The notes under the pieces are model-generated. The model did no database searches, was not told where the DNA came from, and saw only the letters and a list, made by a program, of their open reading frames with translations. DNA of 21,023 nt from Lachnospiraceae bacterium (lineage in GTDB: Bacteria; Bacillota; Clostridia; Lachnospirales; Lachnospiraceae), in assembly GCA_900767585.1 (NCBI GenBank), contig CAAFZP010000007.1:1-21023 (forward strand), written 5' to 3'. Below, in pieces: positions 1 through 7,699 of the stretch (the first letter of the stretch is position 1; each line of letters starts with the position of its first letter). The translations under genes and the position numbers were made by a program.

Positions 1-362
1 AGCTCATCCTCGACAGAGATACACTTTCTTTCAAGAAGACAGTTTCAGACAAGTATGCAGATCTTGTATACGAAGGAAAATGGTTCTGCCCACTCCGCGA
101 GGCACTGCAGGCATTCATCGAGAGCACACAGGATCGTATCACGGGCGAAGTGAAGTTCAAGCTTTACAAGGGTAACATCATCAAGGCCGGTACAACTTCT
201 CCTTATACTCTTTACTCTGAGTCACTTGCAAGCTTCACAACCGGCGATCTGTATGATCATCACGATGCAGAAGGCTTCATCCATCTGTTCGGTCTTTCTA
301 TGAAGGTTCGTGCAATGCTCGACCAGAAGCGGGAAGAAAAGGATAAGAATAACGATAAATAA
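1..362 (+). CDS. argG: Argininosuccinate synthase, C-terminal part (partial)
   Basis: This is the last ~119 codons of argininosuccinate synthase, the cytosolic enzyme that joins citrulline and aspartate using ATP in arginine biosynthesis. The gene enters from the left edge and is read from base 3. The stretches KYADLVYEGKWFCPLREAL, TGEVKFKLYKGN and SLASFTTGDLYDHHDAEGFI are typical of the bacterial ArgG C-terminal region, which forms the multimerisation and citrulline-contact part. The tail ends in a lysine/glutamate-rich stretch (REEKDKNNDK), a common variable end. A strong hairpin terminator follows within 20 bases, so argG is the last gene of its transcript. The start codon, the ATP-binding N-terminal domain and any upstream partner such as argH lie outside the window. 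The assignment is confident even though only the C-terminus is visible. Confidence 0.95.
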   Translation, partial: LILDRDTLSFKKTVSDKYADLVYEGKWFCPLREALQAFIESTQDRITGEVKFKLYKGNIIKAGTTSPYTLYSESLASFTTGDLYDHHDAEGFIHLFGLSMKVRAMLDQKREEKDKNNDK

Positions 363-381
363 ATATACGTGTTCTATACAG

Positions 382-411
382 AAAGCCCTCCGGCAAATGC
401 CGGAGGGCTTT
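382..411 (+). terminator. Rho-independent terminator of argG
   Basis: A perfect GC-rich stem (382-394 pairs with 399-411) has the 4-base loop AAAT and is followed by a run of T on the plus strand. It sits 19 bases after the argG stop. On the minus strand the hairpin is followed only by TTTCTGT, so it would be a weaker stop for the glycosyltransferase operon that converges on it and ends at 421. Confidence 0.95.
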
Positions 412-420
412 TTTGTTTGA

Positions 421-2211
421 TTATTTATCAAGGTTCAGATACTTCTCCCAGAATTCCAGAGATGTAAACTTTCTTCTTGCCTTATGCCATTTCTTCTTAT
501 CTCTGTTATAGTATAATAAAATATTTTTTGCCAGTTTCAGGTATTCAAAGAAATAATGGAATCCCTTCTTATAATCTCTTTCTACAATATAACCCGCATC
601 TTTTTCCGAATCATACAAATACATCCTCTTGTAAATATGCGGTTGTTCTATTCCAATCATTGGCACTGCTTTAATATCCCGCATCGGAGGAATCAGCCAG
701 CAGAACATACATATGATGCCATTCACAAATGCCGGGAAGAAGTTTTTCTTTAACTTGAGCGGTTTCTTAAACCCGGCTTCCTCCGGTGTGATAAACTTAT
801 AATTATATGCCCCAAGTTCCGCATGTTTTGCTACCGGATCAATTTTCATAAATGCATCCGGTCCCTTATGGAAATCATTATATCCCTGCAGATACATCTC
901 CGTCAGATTATATCGGTAATCCACAACATTAATTCCAATCAAAAGTGTCAGACGCCCAAGTAATTTTAATGTCGTTCCCTGTTGTTGCATCGTGGACGCC
1001 TCTGCGATCAGTGCATTTCTTGTATCATAATAAGACATAGATACCGCTGCCTTATTCGGCGCCTGCGGATGCCATACGCAAATACCGTTAATCAAAATCA
1101 ACCCTTTATCTGAATGTCTTACGCCGTACTCAATGTCATCAAAATGAATAAACGCAGGAATCGGAAGATTGTCTGCCTGTATTTCAGTCGTAGGAATACA
1201 GTTATACCACCAGCCACTGTAATTGATCGGTGTCTCCTGCTCGTTTGCACTTACCATATCTGCACGCCGCATATCATAATAACGATGATAGAACTCATTT
1301 ATCTGCCAGCTTGTCAAAGCGCCGGCCTCAAACTGCATATACTTACGATCAAGTTCAAACATCTCTCCACCAAGAATTGCATGTTGATATTCCGGCTTCA
1401 GATATGACAGTAAGAACCAGGTTCTTTCAAGCACCGATGTATCCAGCAAAATATCATCATCCATCAAAATAATATGAGAGAACGGCGATGGTTTACGGTA
1501 GAATACCGCCTCAATAATACACCGGGTAAATCCACCTGCACCACCTGCATTAATATTCGGAAATACATGCACCTTATCATTTCCAAACGTATCCGGCTCT
1601 ATGGTCTGGCCATTATCTGAAACATACACTTCCAAATTCTCGTGCATTGGACTTTCCGGATTGTTAATGATATGATTTAAAACCAGATTTACATTTTTCT
1701 TCAGGAACTCTTCTCTCTTAAATGTACAGATTCCAAGTGCAATTACCGGCTTCTGCGTCACGGATGCCTGTGTACCGTACCCGCCATTCAAAATCACGTC
1801 TGCTATATCCGTTATTGTCGTTTCACACTTGATATTGACATATAAAATACCTTCTTCCGGCAGCTCTTCAAACACCAGTTTATACGTATCTCCCTCATGT
1901 GTAAGCGCAAACGGTATTTTTCTTCTTCTAACCGTCGCAAATTTCGCCGGATCATCCTCCTGAATCATCACCTTGGTGTGATCATGTCCGGCTGCAACAG
2001 AACCAACTGCATGCACACAGGTAAATTGTAATTTCTGTTTTGATTTTACCTCAAAATACAGATCTTCAATTCCCGTATATTTTCTCCATTTCCCAATTGA
2101 AAATGCATTGAAATACGTCTCAAGCGATATTTTATTATCTTTCACGCGATAGTACATTTTCTGTTCCGGACAGACTTCCTGCTTTGGGAACAAAAGTGGC
2201 TGTATAATCAT
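421..2211 (-). CDS. GlfT2-like galactofuranosyltransferase (GT2 family)
   Basis: A 596-residue GT2-fold glycosyltransferase resembling mycobacterial GlfT2, which polymerises galactofuranose from UDP-Galf. The N-terminal ~150 residues are beta-rich and match the GlfT2 N-terminal sandwich in position and style. The catalytic GT-A domain starts near 155 (ALGICTFKREEFL). It shows the sugar-nucleotide segment VSDNGQ near 197, NAGGAGGFTR near 221, the metal-binding DDD at 251-253, a FDD at 357-359 in the place of the catalytic aspartate, and a late WH at 380-381 where GlfT2 has a metal-ligand histidine. The C-terminal ~200 residues are helical with one hydrophobic patch near 495-510. Length is close to GlfT2 (637 in M. 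tuberculosis). AAGGAGG lies 6 bases before ATG. It is the last gene of the operon, 11 bases after the previous one. Linkage and acceptor are inferred, and no UDP-galactopyranose mutase gene is in the window. Confidence 0.8.
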   Translation of the reverse strand: MIIQPLLFPKQEVCPEQKMYYRVKDNKISLETYFNAFSIGKWRKYTGIEDLYFEVKSKQKLQFTCVHAVGSVAAGHDHTKVMIQEDDPAKFATVRRRKIPFALTHEGDTYKLVFEELPEEGILYVNIKCETTITDIADVILNGGYGTQASVTQKPVIALGICTFKREEFLKKNVNLVLNHIINNPESPMHENLEVYVSDNGQTIEPDTFGNDKVHVFPNINAGGAGGFTRCIIEAVFYRKPSPFSHIILMDDDILLDTSVLERTWFLLSYLKPEYQHAILGGEMFELDRKYMQFEAGALTSWQINEFYHRYYDMRRADMVSANEQETPINYSGWWYNCIPTTEIQADNLPIPAFIHFDDIEYGVRHSDKGLILINGICVWHPQAPNKAAVSMSYYDTRNALIAEASTMQQQGTTLKLLGRLTLLIGINVVDYRYNLTEMYLQGYNDFHKGPDAFMKIDPVAKHAELGAYNYKFITPEEAGFKKPLKLKKNFFPAFVNGIICMFCWLIPPMRDIKAVPMIGIEQPHIYKRMYLYDSEKDAGYIVERDYKKGFHYFFEYLKLAKNILLYYNRDKKKWHKARRKFTSLEFWEKYLNLDK

Positions 2212-2222
2212 GATTATCCTCC

Positions 2223-3149
2223 TTAGTTCGGCAAATATTTTTTATTTTTTCCTAATCTTCCCGCTTTGCCATCCCGCAAAGCATCCCATAACATTTTTGT
2301 GATAAATACCCCTTGTTTATGGTACTTGGGGATTGCAGACATCAGAATACCACAGGAAATAAAAATAGCAAATTCTGCATAAATTACCATGCCGGTTGCA
2401 TAACTGCAATGTGTTTTTACTGCATCCAGACGATTTCTGTGCCCATAATAAGTTCTCCAATTCATGCGCATAAAAAAGCCTGCCTGTTCGCCCGACGGCA
2501 ACACCGTCTTATGATTCAGTTTTGCTGCATTGATATTGATGATTCCCCCATAAGGAATTAACCGCATAGAATATTCCGTGTCATCATACCATATAAAATA
2601 TTCTGATTTTGGTAACCCGATTGCATGCAAAACATCTCCGCGAATCATCAGTCCACAGAACGTTGCCAGATCATACCGAAATGCAGTATGGGAATACCCC
2701 GTAACCGGCACATTTCCCTCCAGATGAAGAATGGAATTTATTATTTTCCGGCGATGATTCAACTGAATAGCACCGTCTGTATATACCGTTCCAGAGCAAG
2801 CGGCTATATCCGGATGTTTCTGTATATAACGATCGCATACTTCTATATAGTTTTTTTCGATCATTGCATCATCATCAATAATCAGCACCCAATCCAAAGC
2901 CATCGTATCTGCCAATGCAAGTGCCGCTTTAAACCCTCCGGAACCTCCTGTATTTTCGTTCAAATGTTTCACCGTAACCATCTCCCGGTTTTTCTGAACT
3001 TCATCAAGATATTCTCCTGTTCCGTCATCACTATGATTATCTACTACAATCACAGAAGAAAACGGATGTGTCTGCTCCAGACAGCACTGTAGGCATTCTT
3101 TCAGTAGTTCCAAACGATTATATGTCACGATCACGACTCCGTATTTCAT
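2223..3149 (-). CDS. GT2 glycosyltransferase, GlfT1/rhamnosyltransferase-like
   Basis: A 308-residue GT-A glycosyltransferase. It begins directly with the nucleotide-binding strand (YGVVIVTYNR) and VVDNHSDDGT at 35-44. NTGGSGGF near 66-73 follows, then the metal-binding DDD at 92-94 and WYDDTEYSMR at 187-196, which carries the presumed catalytic base. The GGSGGF and DDTEY segments resemble GlfT1 and dTDP-rhamnosyl/galactofuranosyl initiators rather than processive synthases. A hydrophobic stretch (~255-280) near the C-terminus suggests membrane association. The start ATG overlaps the stop of the upstream gene by 4 bases (ATGA) and has GGAGG upstream, indicating translational coupling. Placed directly before a GlfT2-like enzyme, it is a good candidate for the enzyme that primes or co-builds a galactofuranose chain. 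The donor sugar is not proven by sequence. Confidence 0.8.
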   Translation of the reverse strand: MKYGVVIVTYNRLELLKECLQCCLEQTHPFSSVIVVDNHSDDGTGEYLDEVQKNREMVTVKHLNENTGGSGGFKAALALADTMALDWVLIIDDDAMIEKNYIEVCDRYIQKHPDIAACSGTVYTDGAIQLNHRRKIINSILHLEGNVPVTGYSHTAFRYDLATFCGLMIRGDVLHAIGLPKSEYFIWYDDTEYSMRLIPYGGIININAAKLNHKTVLPSGEQAGFFMRMNWRTYYGHRNRLDAVKTHCSYATGMVIYAEFAIFISCGILMSAIPKYHKQGVFITKMLWDALRDGKAGRLGKNKKYLPN

Positions 3150-4048
3150 GATAATTCCTCCAATAATAATTTCAGGGAATCAATCTGACATTTCCATTTG
3201 AAAGCTTCCCTTTTATTATCTTTTTTAAATGTTGCATTTGTTGACATATCTTCTAAATGCAGGATATCAATCGATGGCTGATAAATCGTCTCTATCTTCT
3301 TTCTTCTGCAACGCAGATATAGCATCTCTTCCTCTCGGAACATAAACGTCCGATTATCAAACGCATCACTGAATTTTTCAAGATATGCCGGAGTAAAGAT
3401 CAGGCAGCATCCATGCAATACGATATTCTTATGTGCTGTCCTGCCGGCAAGTATCTGATTTATTTGATCATCCAATGACTCCGGTTGCTTTTTCTGTAAT
3501 TTGAACGATGGGACAATCACATCCAACAGCCGGTTGATCTTATTTCGAACCGGATAAAGCTTTGACGAATAGTAGCGGTACATCCGGTTTGCTTCCTCTA
3601 ACGCCCGTTCAAAATACGCCTTCGAATGCAATTTTAAATACATATAATTCGTTCCATGCAAAAGTGTAATATGCGGTCCAATAATCCCATATGCATAAGA
3701 TTCATATTCTCTGTATATACGATCGATAAAATCCGGCTGAATCAACAACACATCATTATTCATCACACAAATAAACGATGCATGAAGTTCTTCTTTCGCA
3801 TATGCATACCCCATATTGTTCCCTTTTGCAAATCCAAGATTTTCTCTTGCCTTAAGAACAGTCACCATCGGATCTGGTTCAAACTCTTTCATCAAACGGT
3901 CCCCCGAACCATCCGGCGAACAATTATCTACTACCACTATAGCAGCAGCATGCCCTTTTGTATTTTCCCGAATAGAGGCGATACTCTTTTTTGTGATTTC
4001 TGCTTCGTTATAATGAAGCAGCACAAATGCAAACAACTTTTCTGTCAT
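3146..4048 (-). CDS. GT2 family glycosyltransferase
   Basis: A 300-residue GT-A glycosyltransferase. The N-terminal fold is clear: FAFVLLHYNEAE, VVVDNCSPDGSG around 38-49, the GFAKGNNMGY motif near 72-81, and NND at 97-99 in the DXD position (N-N-D in place of D-x-D is common in this subgroup). A later FREEEMLYLRCRRK segment is in the acceptor/base region. The middle (~130-200) contains a charged helical insertion with no recognised motif. It starts with an ATGA overlap with the upstream GT4 gene and is similarly coupled to the downstream gene, so it belongs to a four-gene glycan-assembly operon. Sugar and acceptor specificity cannot be read from the sequence. Confidence 0.8.
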   Translation of the reverse strand: MTEKLFAFVLLHYNEAEITKKSIASIRENTKGHAAAIVVVDNCSPDGSGDRLMKEFEPDPMVTVLKARENLGFAKGNNMGYAYAKEELHASFICVMNNDVLLIQPDFIDRIYREYESYAYGIIGPHITLLHGTNYMYLKLHSKAYFERALEEANRMYRYYSSKLYPVRNKINRLLDVIVPSFKLQKKQPESLDDQINQILAGRTAHKNIVLHGCCLIFTPAYLEKFSDAFDNRTFMFREEEMLYLRCRRKKIETIYQPSIDILHLEDMSTNATFKKDNKREAFKWKCQIDSLKLLLEELS

Positions 4049-5220
4049 CTTTTATATTCCCCTAAAATTCTCACATATTCTTTATATATATTTTCTGCAT
4101 TTTTTTCTGCCGTCATATTTTCTGCCATAAAGAACCGTGCCATACAGGCTTTTTCCTCTAATTCCTTTTTGTGTTCCAAAATATATAACACCCTGTCTTT
4201 AATACTGTCCGCATCGCCACAATGATATAGTACTCCAAACTCGCCGTCATGCAGTAATTCTTTTGTACCTGCAGAATCAGCTCCCAAAACGAGATTCCCG
4301 GTCAGCATCGCTTCTACCGTCACACGGCCAAAAGCCTCATATCTGGAAGTCACCACCGAAACATCTGCACGGCTCATGACTGCCGGGACATCTTTCTGAT
4401 ATCCAACAAACTCCACATTATCCATCTGATTTTCACTGATAAAATCGCGCATTTTTTTCTCATATGGATCATCTCCACGCCCGGCAATAATTAACCGATA
4501 CAACTGCTTTTTTCCGGCATTGTTTAATTTTTTACATGCCTCAAGCAGATCATCCGTACCTTTTAACGGCGACAATCCACCTACATAACAAAGCGTTGTT
4601 ATCTCTGAAGTGAAAATACAGCGCATCGGTTTATAAAACTTATTTACATCAATCCCATTATAAATTGTTTTCACCTGAGTCGTCAGATTCGGTGCATATT
4701 TTTGATAAATGCTGTTCGATATCGCAATTACAAGATCCGCACAATTGATTAACTTGTATGCATACTCCTTAAAATAAAACTTTTTTTCCTGATCCTCTTC
4801 CAAAAACTCACGAATATGCCAAACAAGCGGAAGGCCGGCATACTTTGCAGCATATGCAGCATAATAGCTATATACCGTATTGATATGCACAAGATCCACC
4901 TGTTCCGATTTTAAAATCCGGGCCAGTTTGTGGGCCTGATACTTGTTAAACATCCGATATCTGAGCTGTCCCAACGTTGTCAGCATCGTTGGTTTAAATC
5001 CTTCCGGAACAATCCAGGTAATAGACGGAATTTTTCGATATTCAAGCTGATACTGCTTCAGAATCCGCTCTCCATCTCCCGGACCTACATAAGGTCCATC
5101 CGGTGGTATAAAAACAATCGTCTCTACACCCAGTCGATTTAATTGGACTGCCATATTGGCCAGACTCAGAAAAGCTCCGGATGACGCATTGTTATCAGAA
5201 GCAATCAACGCAACCTTCAT
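4045..5220 (-). CDS. GT4 family glycosyltransferase (GT-B fold)
   Basis: A 391-residue GT-B retaining glycosyltransferase and first gene of the operon. The N-terminal Rossmann domain opens with MKVALIASDNNASSGAFLSL. The hinge region shows VIAISNSIYQKY and KTIYNGID (about 165-190). The C-terminal donor-binding domain has CYVGGLSPLKGTDDLLEAC, LIIAGRGDDP and VEFVGYQ. The family's E-x7-E signature appears as EAFGRVTVE, followed by AMLTGNLVLGADSAGTKELL. No membrane segment is apparent, so it probably acts at the cytoplasmic face. AGAGGA lies just before the ATG and a sigma-A promoter at 5259-5287 drives it. It probably adds an early sugar of a cell-surface glycan, with the three GT2 enzymes extending it. 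Donor sugar unknown. Confidence 0.85.
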   Translation of the reverse strand: MKVALIASDNNASSGAFLSLANMAVQLNRLGVETIVFIPPDGPYVGPGDGERILKQYQLEYRKIPSITWIVPEGFKPTMLTTLGQLRYRMFNKYQAHKLARILKSEQVDLVHINTVYSYYAAYAAKYAGLPLVWHIREFLEEDQEKKFYFKEYAYKLINCADLVIAISNSIYQKYAPNLTTQVKTIYNGIDVNKFYKPMRCIFTSEITTLCYVGGLSPLKGTDDLLEACKKLNNAGKKQLYRLIIAGRGDDPYEKKMRDFISENQMDNVEFVGYQKDVPAVMSRADVSVVTSRYEAFGRVTVEAMLTGNLVLGADSAGTKELLHDGEFGVLYHCGDADSIKDRVLYILEHKKELEEKACMARFFMAENMTAEKNAENIYKEYVRILGEYKR

Positions 5221-5258
5221 AATAATCCTCTTTTTATTATTTCACATACTTGGTTTCT

Positions 5259-5287
5259 ATTGTACCTAATAACCCGAAAGAAAGCAA
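5259..5287 (-). promoter_or_regulatory. Sigma-A promoter of the glycosyltransferase operon
   Basis: On the minus strand there is TTGCTT (5282-5287), a 17-base spacer and TACAAT (5259-5264), ending 38 bases before the GT4 start codon. The -35 box begins directly after the T-run of the preceding gene's terminator, so the operon is insulated and has its own promoter. Confidence 0.7.
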
Positions 5288-5288
5288 G

Positions 5289-5325
5289 AAAAAACGACAC
5301 CGGACAAATACTTGTCCGGTGTCGT
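5289..5325 (-). terminator. Rho-independent terminator after the wall hydrolase gene
   Basis: A perfect 14-bp stem (5294-5307 with 5312-5325) has a 4-base loop and six T residues on the minus strand (A-run 5289-5294). It lies 11 bases after the stop of the SleB-type hydrolase gene. Confidence 0.93.
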
Positions 5326-5335
5326 CTTCTGTATA

Positions 5336-6706
5336 TTAATATTTAAAGAAAATATGATTTCCAATCTGCTTATACGCTGCAACCGTACTCGTATCGATAT
5401 TCCATGTTGGTCGGAATCCAATCATGTCTCCGATGTTATTATTTCCTGCACATGCATCTCTGGCTGCCTGAATGCAGCTTGCCTGTGCACCGTTTGCAAC
5501 TAATCCTGCAAATCTTGAATCCGATACAACACTGAACTGATACGGCGCATACACAACATCACTGATTGTATTTCCACCGATTCCCATCTGTAAACGGTTC
5601 AAAATAACATTTGCAACTGCCAGCTGTCCCTCGTACGATTCTCCACCGCACTCCAAAGTCATAACAGCTGCCATCAGATTGATATCTGCATCGCTAAGCG
5701 ATATCGGTGTCCGTGTTGTTGTTCCGATATTTGCCTCATTGTTTGACTTCTGCGTCGTGGCTTCTGTTGTTGCTGCCTGCGTAGTTGCCTGTGTCGTTGC
5801 TTTTTTATTATCTGTCTTCTTATTCTCTGTTACGCTACCTTCGGCATGTTTCTCTGTTTCGGCAGCATCTTCTTCCGTCGTATCTGCTTCTTCCTCTTCC
5901 GTCCCGGTCTGGTCGACAACCTCTGCCATCCGGTAACCTTCTGTTACTTCCATGTAATCTGCACTTGCATACCCTTCGGTTCCTTCTGCGATTTCCAGGC
6001 AGACCCAGTCTTCATTGGTTTTTTCCGGAGCAACATTATATGTGACATTTTCGTATACCGCTCCTACAACGTCTGCACTCTTATCTGCTGCGGCGCGAAG
6101 ATTGATACCATCCTCTTTTGCAACCGCTGTTGCGGAATAATATTCCTGTGCCAAAGCATAAGCATCTGTACCGACAGTTACATAATCTGCTTTTACGTAT
6201 CCTTTTACATCCCCGGACGAAATCTGTACCCATCCGTCTGCCTGTGAAACAACATCTCCACATGCACCGGTATCCATACGTCCAACAATCTGGGAATCTG
6301 TGGATGCTTCTGCACGTACATTTACATCATCACGGTTAGCTGCAAATTTATCTGCAAACTCTGATGCTGCAGCTGCCGAAACAACTTCTTTATCCTTGGC
6401 TTCTTTGCCTGCGGTCAAAGTTGCCTCCAAGTCTGCACGAAGCACATCTGTACCTGCAGCGTTCATCAAAGCCACTGATCCGTCCAAAGTTTCCTCTACA
6501 CTGCCGGAGGCTTTCTCCTCTGCAGATGCTTCGGATGCAGCTTTTCTGTGAGAACCTGCAACCATCACCGTACCTGCTCCGAGAGCAATCACAACCGTAA
6601 GAATCGTTAATGCTAAAATATTTCTGACAATAAACCTGCTGTTAAATACGTTTTTAGCCAGGAATAACTGCATTTTATGCATCTTTAACTTTGTTCTTTT
6701 ACTCAT
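5336..6706 (-). CDS. SH3-domain cell wall hydrolase, SleB/Hydrolase_2 type
   Basis: A 456-residue exported peptidoglycan hydrolase. Residues 1-28 are basic, 29-51 form one membrane segment or uncleaved signal anchor, two bacterial SH3 domains follow (about 126-178 and 198-253), then an acidic and Thr/Gln/Ala-rich linker (265-335). The C-terminal domain (about 340-456) is of the SleB/CwlJ type (Hydrolase_2): LMAAVMTLECGGESYEGQLAVANVILNR contains the conserved glutamate (E352), followed by YQFSVV and the terminal GNHIFFKY. SleB relatives act as muralytic enzymes, in spores or in vegetative walls; a vegetative role fits the SH3 domains and the promoter. I chose the ATG at 6704-6706 because AAGGTG lies 6 bases upstream. 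The GTG nine bases further up (6713-6715) is part of that ribosome site. A sigma-A promoter and a WalR-like box precede it. Confidence 0.85.
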   Translation of the reverse strand: MSKRTKLKMHKMQLFLAKNVFNSRFIVRNILALTILTVVIALGAGTVMVAGSHRKAASEASAEEKASGSVEETLDGSVALMNAAGTDVLRADLEATLTAGKEAKDKEVVSAAAASEFADKFAANRDDVNVRAEASTDSQIVGRMDTGACGDVVSQADGWVQISSGDVKGYVKADYVTVGTDAYALAQEYYSATAVAKEDGINLRAAADKSADVVGAVYENVTYNVAPEKTNEDWVCLEIAEGTEGYASADYMEVTEGYRMAEVVDQTGTEEEEADTTEEDAAETEKHAEGSVTENKKTDNKKATTQATTQAATTEATTQKSNNEANIGTTTRTPISLSDADINLMAAVMTLECGGESYEGQLAVANVILNRLQMGIGGNTISDVVYAPYQFSVVSDSRFAGLVANGAQASCIQAARDACAGNNNIGDMIGFRPTWNIDTSTVAAYKQIGNHIFFKY

Positions 6707-6773
6707 TTTTTTCACCTTGCAAAATAATTTTGTAACTTTTTTCTAAACAATGTTACATTTCTATTACGGACAT

Positions 6774-6802
6774 AGTTTAACATTATCTTACAAAGGTGTC
6801 AA
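6774..6802 (-). promoter_or_regulatory. Sigma-A promoter of the wall hydrolase gene
   Basis: On the minus strand there is a perfect TTGACA (6797-6802), a 17-base spacer and TAAACT (6774-6779), giving a leader of about 60 bases before the ATG at 6706. It lies in the 103-base gap after the DegV gene, so the hydrolase can be transcribed separately. No terminator was seen between the two genes, so read-through is also possible. Confidence 0.8.
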
Positions 6803-6808
6803 TAGTTT

Positions 6809-6825
6809 GTTACATATTTGTTACA
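6809..6825 (-). promoter_or_regulatory. Candidate WalR/YycF-type operator (TGTAAC-N5-TGTAAC)
   Basis: Minus strand: TGTAAC (6820-6825), five bases, TGTAAC (6809-6814). This exactly fits the TGTWAH-N5-TGTWAH direct repeat known for WalR in Bacillus and Staphylococcus. It sits 6 bases upstream of the -35 box of a wall hydrolase gene, the activating position for an OmpR-family regulator. It overlaps the stop codon of the upstream degV gene (6810-6812). Regulation is inferred; no walR gene is in the window. Confidence 0.6.
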
Positions 6826-7682
6826 AATGCAATCGCAAGCATACCGGAGCCTACGTGAGTTCCAATGATTGGCCCGATCGGAGCAATCATCAGATTTTCC
6901 GGCTTCATGCCTGCCTCTGTCGCCATCTGTTTTAATTTTTCTGCTTTTTCAGGGCAATCTGCGTGCCCGATCACTGCCCGGAGCTGCGAAAGATTTCCGC
7001 CTTCCTCCACGGTTTTTGCAATCAGGTATTCCATCGCTTTGTTTGTTCCGCGTGCTTTTGAACGAATCACAAGTTTCCCGTCCTCGTCCACACTTAAAAT
7101 CGGCTTGATCTTCAGGGCACTGCCTACCATTGCCTCTACAGTTGAAATACGTCCGCCTCTTTTTAAATGAAACAGATCTTCCACCATAAACCAATGATGC
7201 ACATGGCTCCGCGTGCGTTCGATCCAGTCAGCCAGCGAATCTATATCCAGTCCTTCTTTCTTCTTTTGTATAATCTCATACAAAAAAGCACCTTCACCAA
7301 CTGCAGCCGAGCGCGAATCCACACATACGATACGTGCATCCGGATATTTCTCCATCACCATATCTGCGCCAATCATCGACGACTGATACGATCCACTCAG
7401 TCCGGAAGAAAAACACACATACAGGATATCCTGTCCTTCCTCCACGTATTTTGTAAATATCTCCTGATAACGGACAGGATTGACCTGGGATGTCACCGGC
7501 ATCGCGCCTTTCCGCAATTTCTCATAAAAATCAGAAATATCGCCATCCCGCTCATCGAGGTAATACTCATACACGGTTTCATCGATGGAATATGAAAAAG
7601 GAATGATCGGAACCTGCAGTTCCCTCACTATCTCCACCGGCAGATCCGCCGTGGAATCACTCACTACCATATATTCTCGCAT
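6810..7682 (-). CDS. DegV family fatty-acid-binding protein (FakB-like), copy 1
   Basis: A 290-residue DegV/EDD-fold protein. The N-terminus has the family's VSDSTADLP, then TSQVNPVRY and CFSSGLSGSYQSS, which line the acyl-chain pocket, VCVDSRSAAVGEG, and the C-terminal lobe with GRISTVEAMVGSALKIKPIL, ARGTNKAMEYL and PIIGTHVGSGMLAIAF. DegV proteins such as FakB bind a fatty acid and present it to a FakA kinase for phosphorylation in the cytoplasm, feeding phospholipid synthesis; no fakA is in the window. I used the ATG at 7680-7682, preceded by GGAGG 8 bases away. An upstream in-frame TTG at 7703 overlaps the previous stop but has no better site. The gene follows the amidase-like lipoprotein gene by 17 bases and is probably co-transcribed with it. 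Confidence 0.88.
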   Translation of the reverse strand: MREYMVVSDSTADLPVEIVRELQVPIIPFSYSIDETVYEYYLDERDGDISDFYEKLRKGAMPVTSQVNPVRYQEIFTKYVEEGQDILYVCFSSGLSGSYQSSMIGADMVMEKYPDARIVCVDSRSAAVGEGAFLYEIIQKKKEGLDIDSLADWIERTRSHVHHWFMVEDLFHLKRGGRISTVEAMVGSALKIKPILSVDEDGKLVIRSKARGTNKAMEYLIAKTVEEGGNLSQLRAVIGHADCPEKAEKLKQMATEAGMKPENLMIAPIGPIIGTHVGSGMLAIAFVTNM

Positions 7683-7699
7683 TCTTCTGTCCCTCCATA

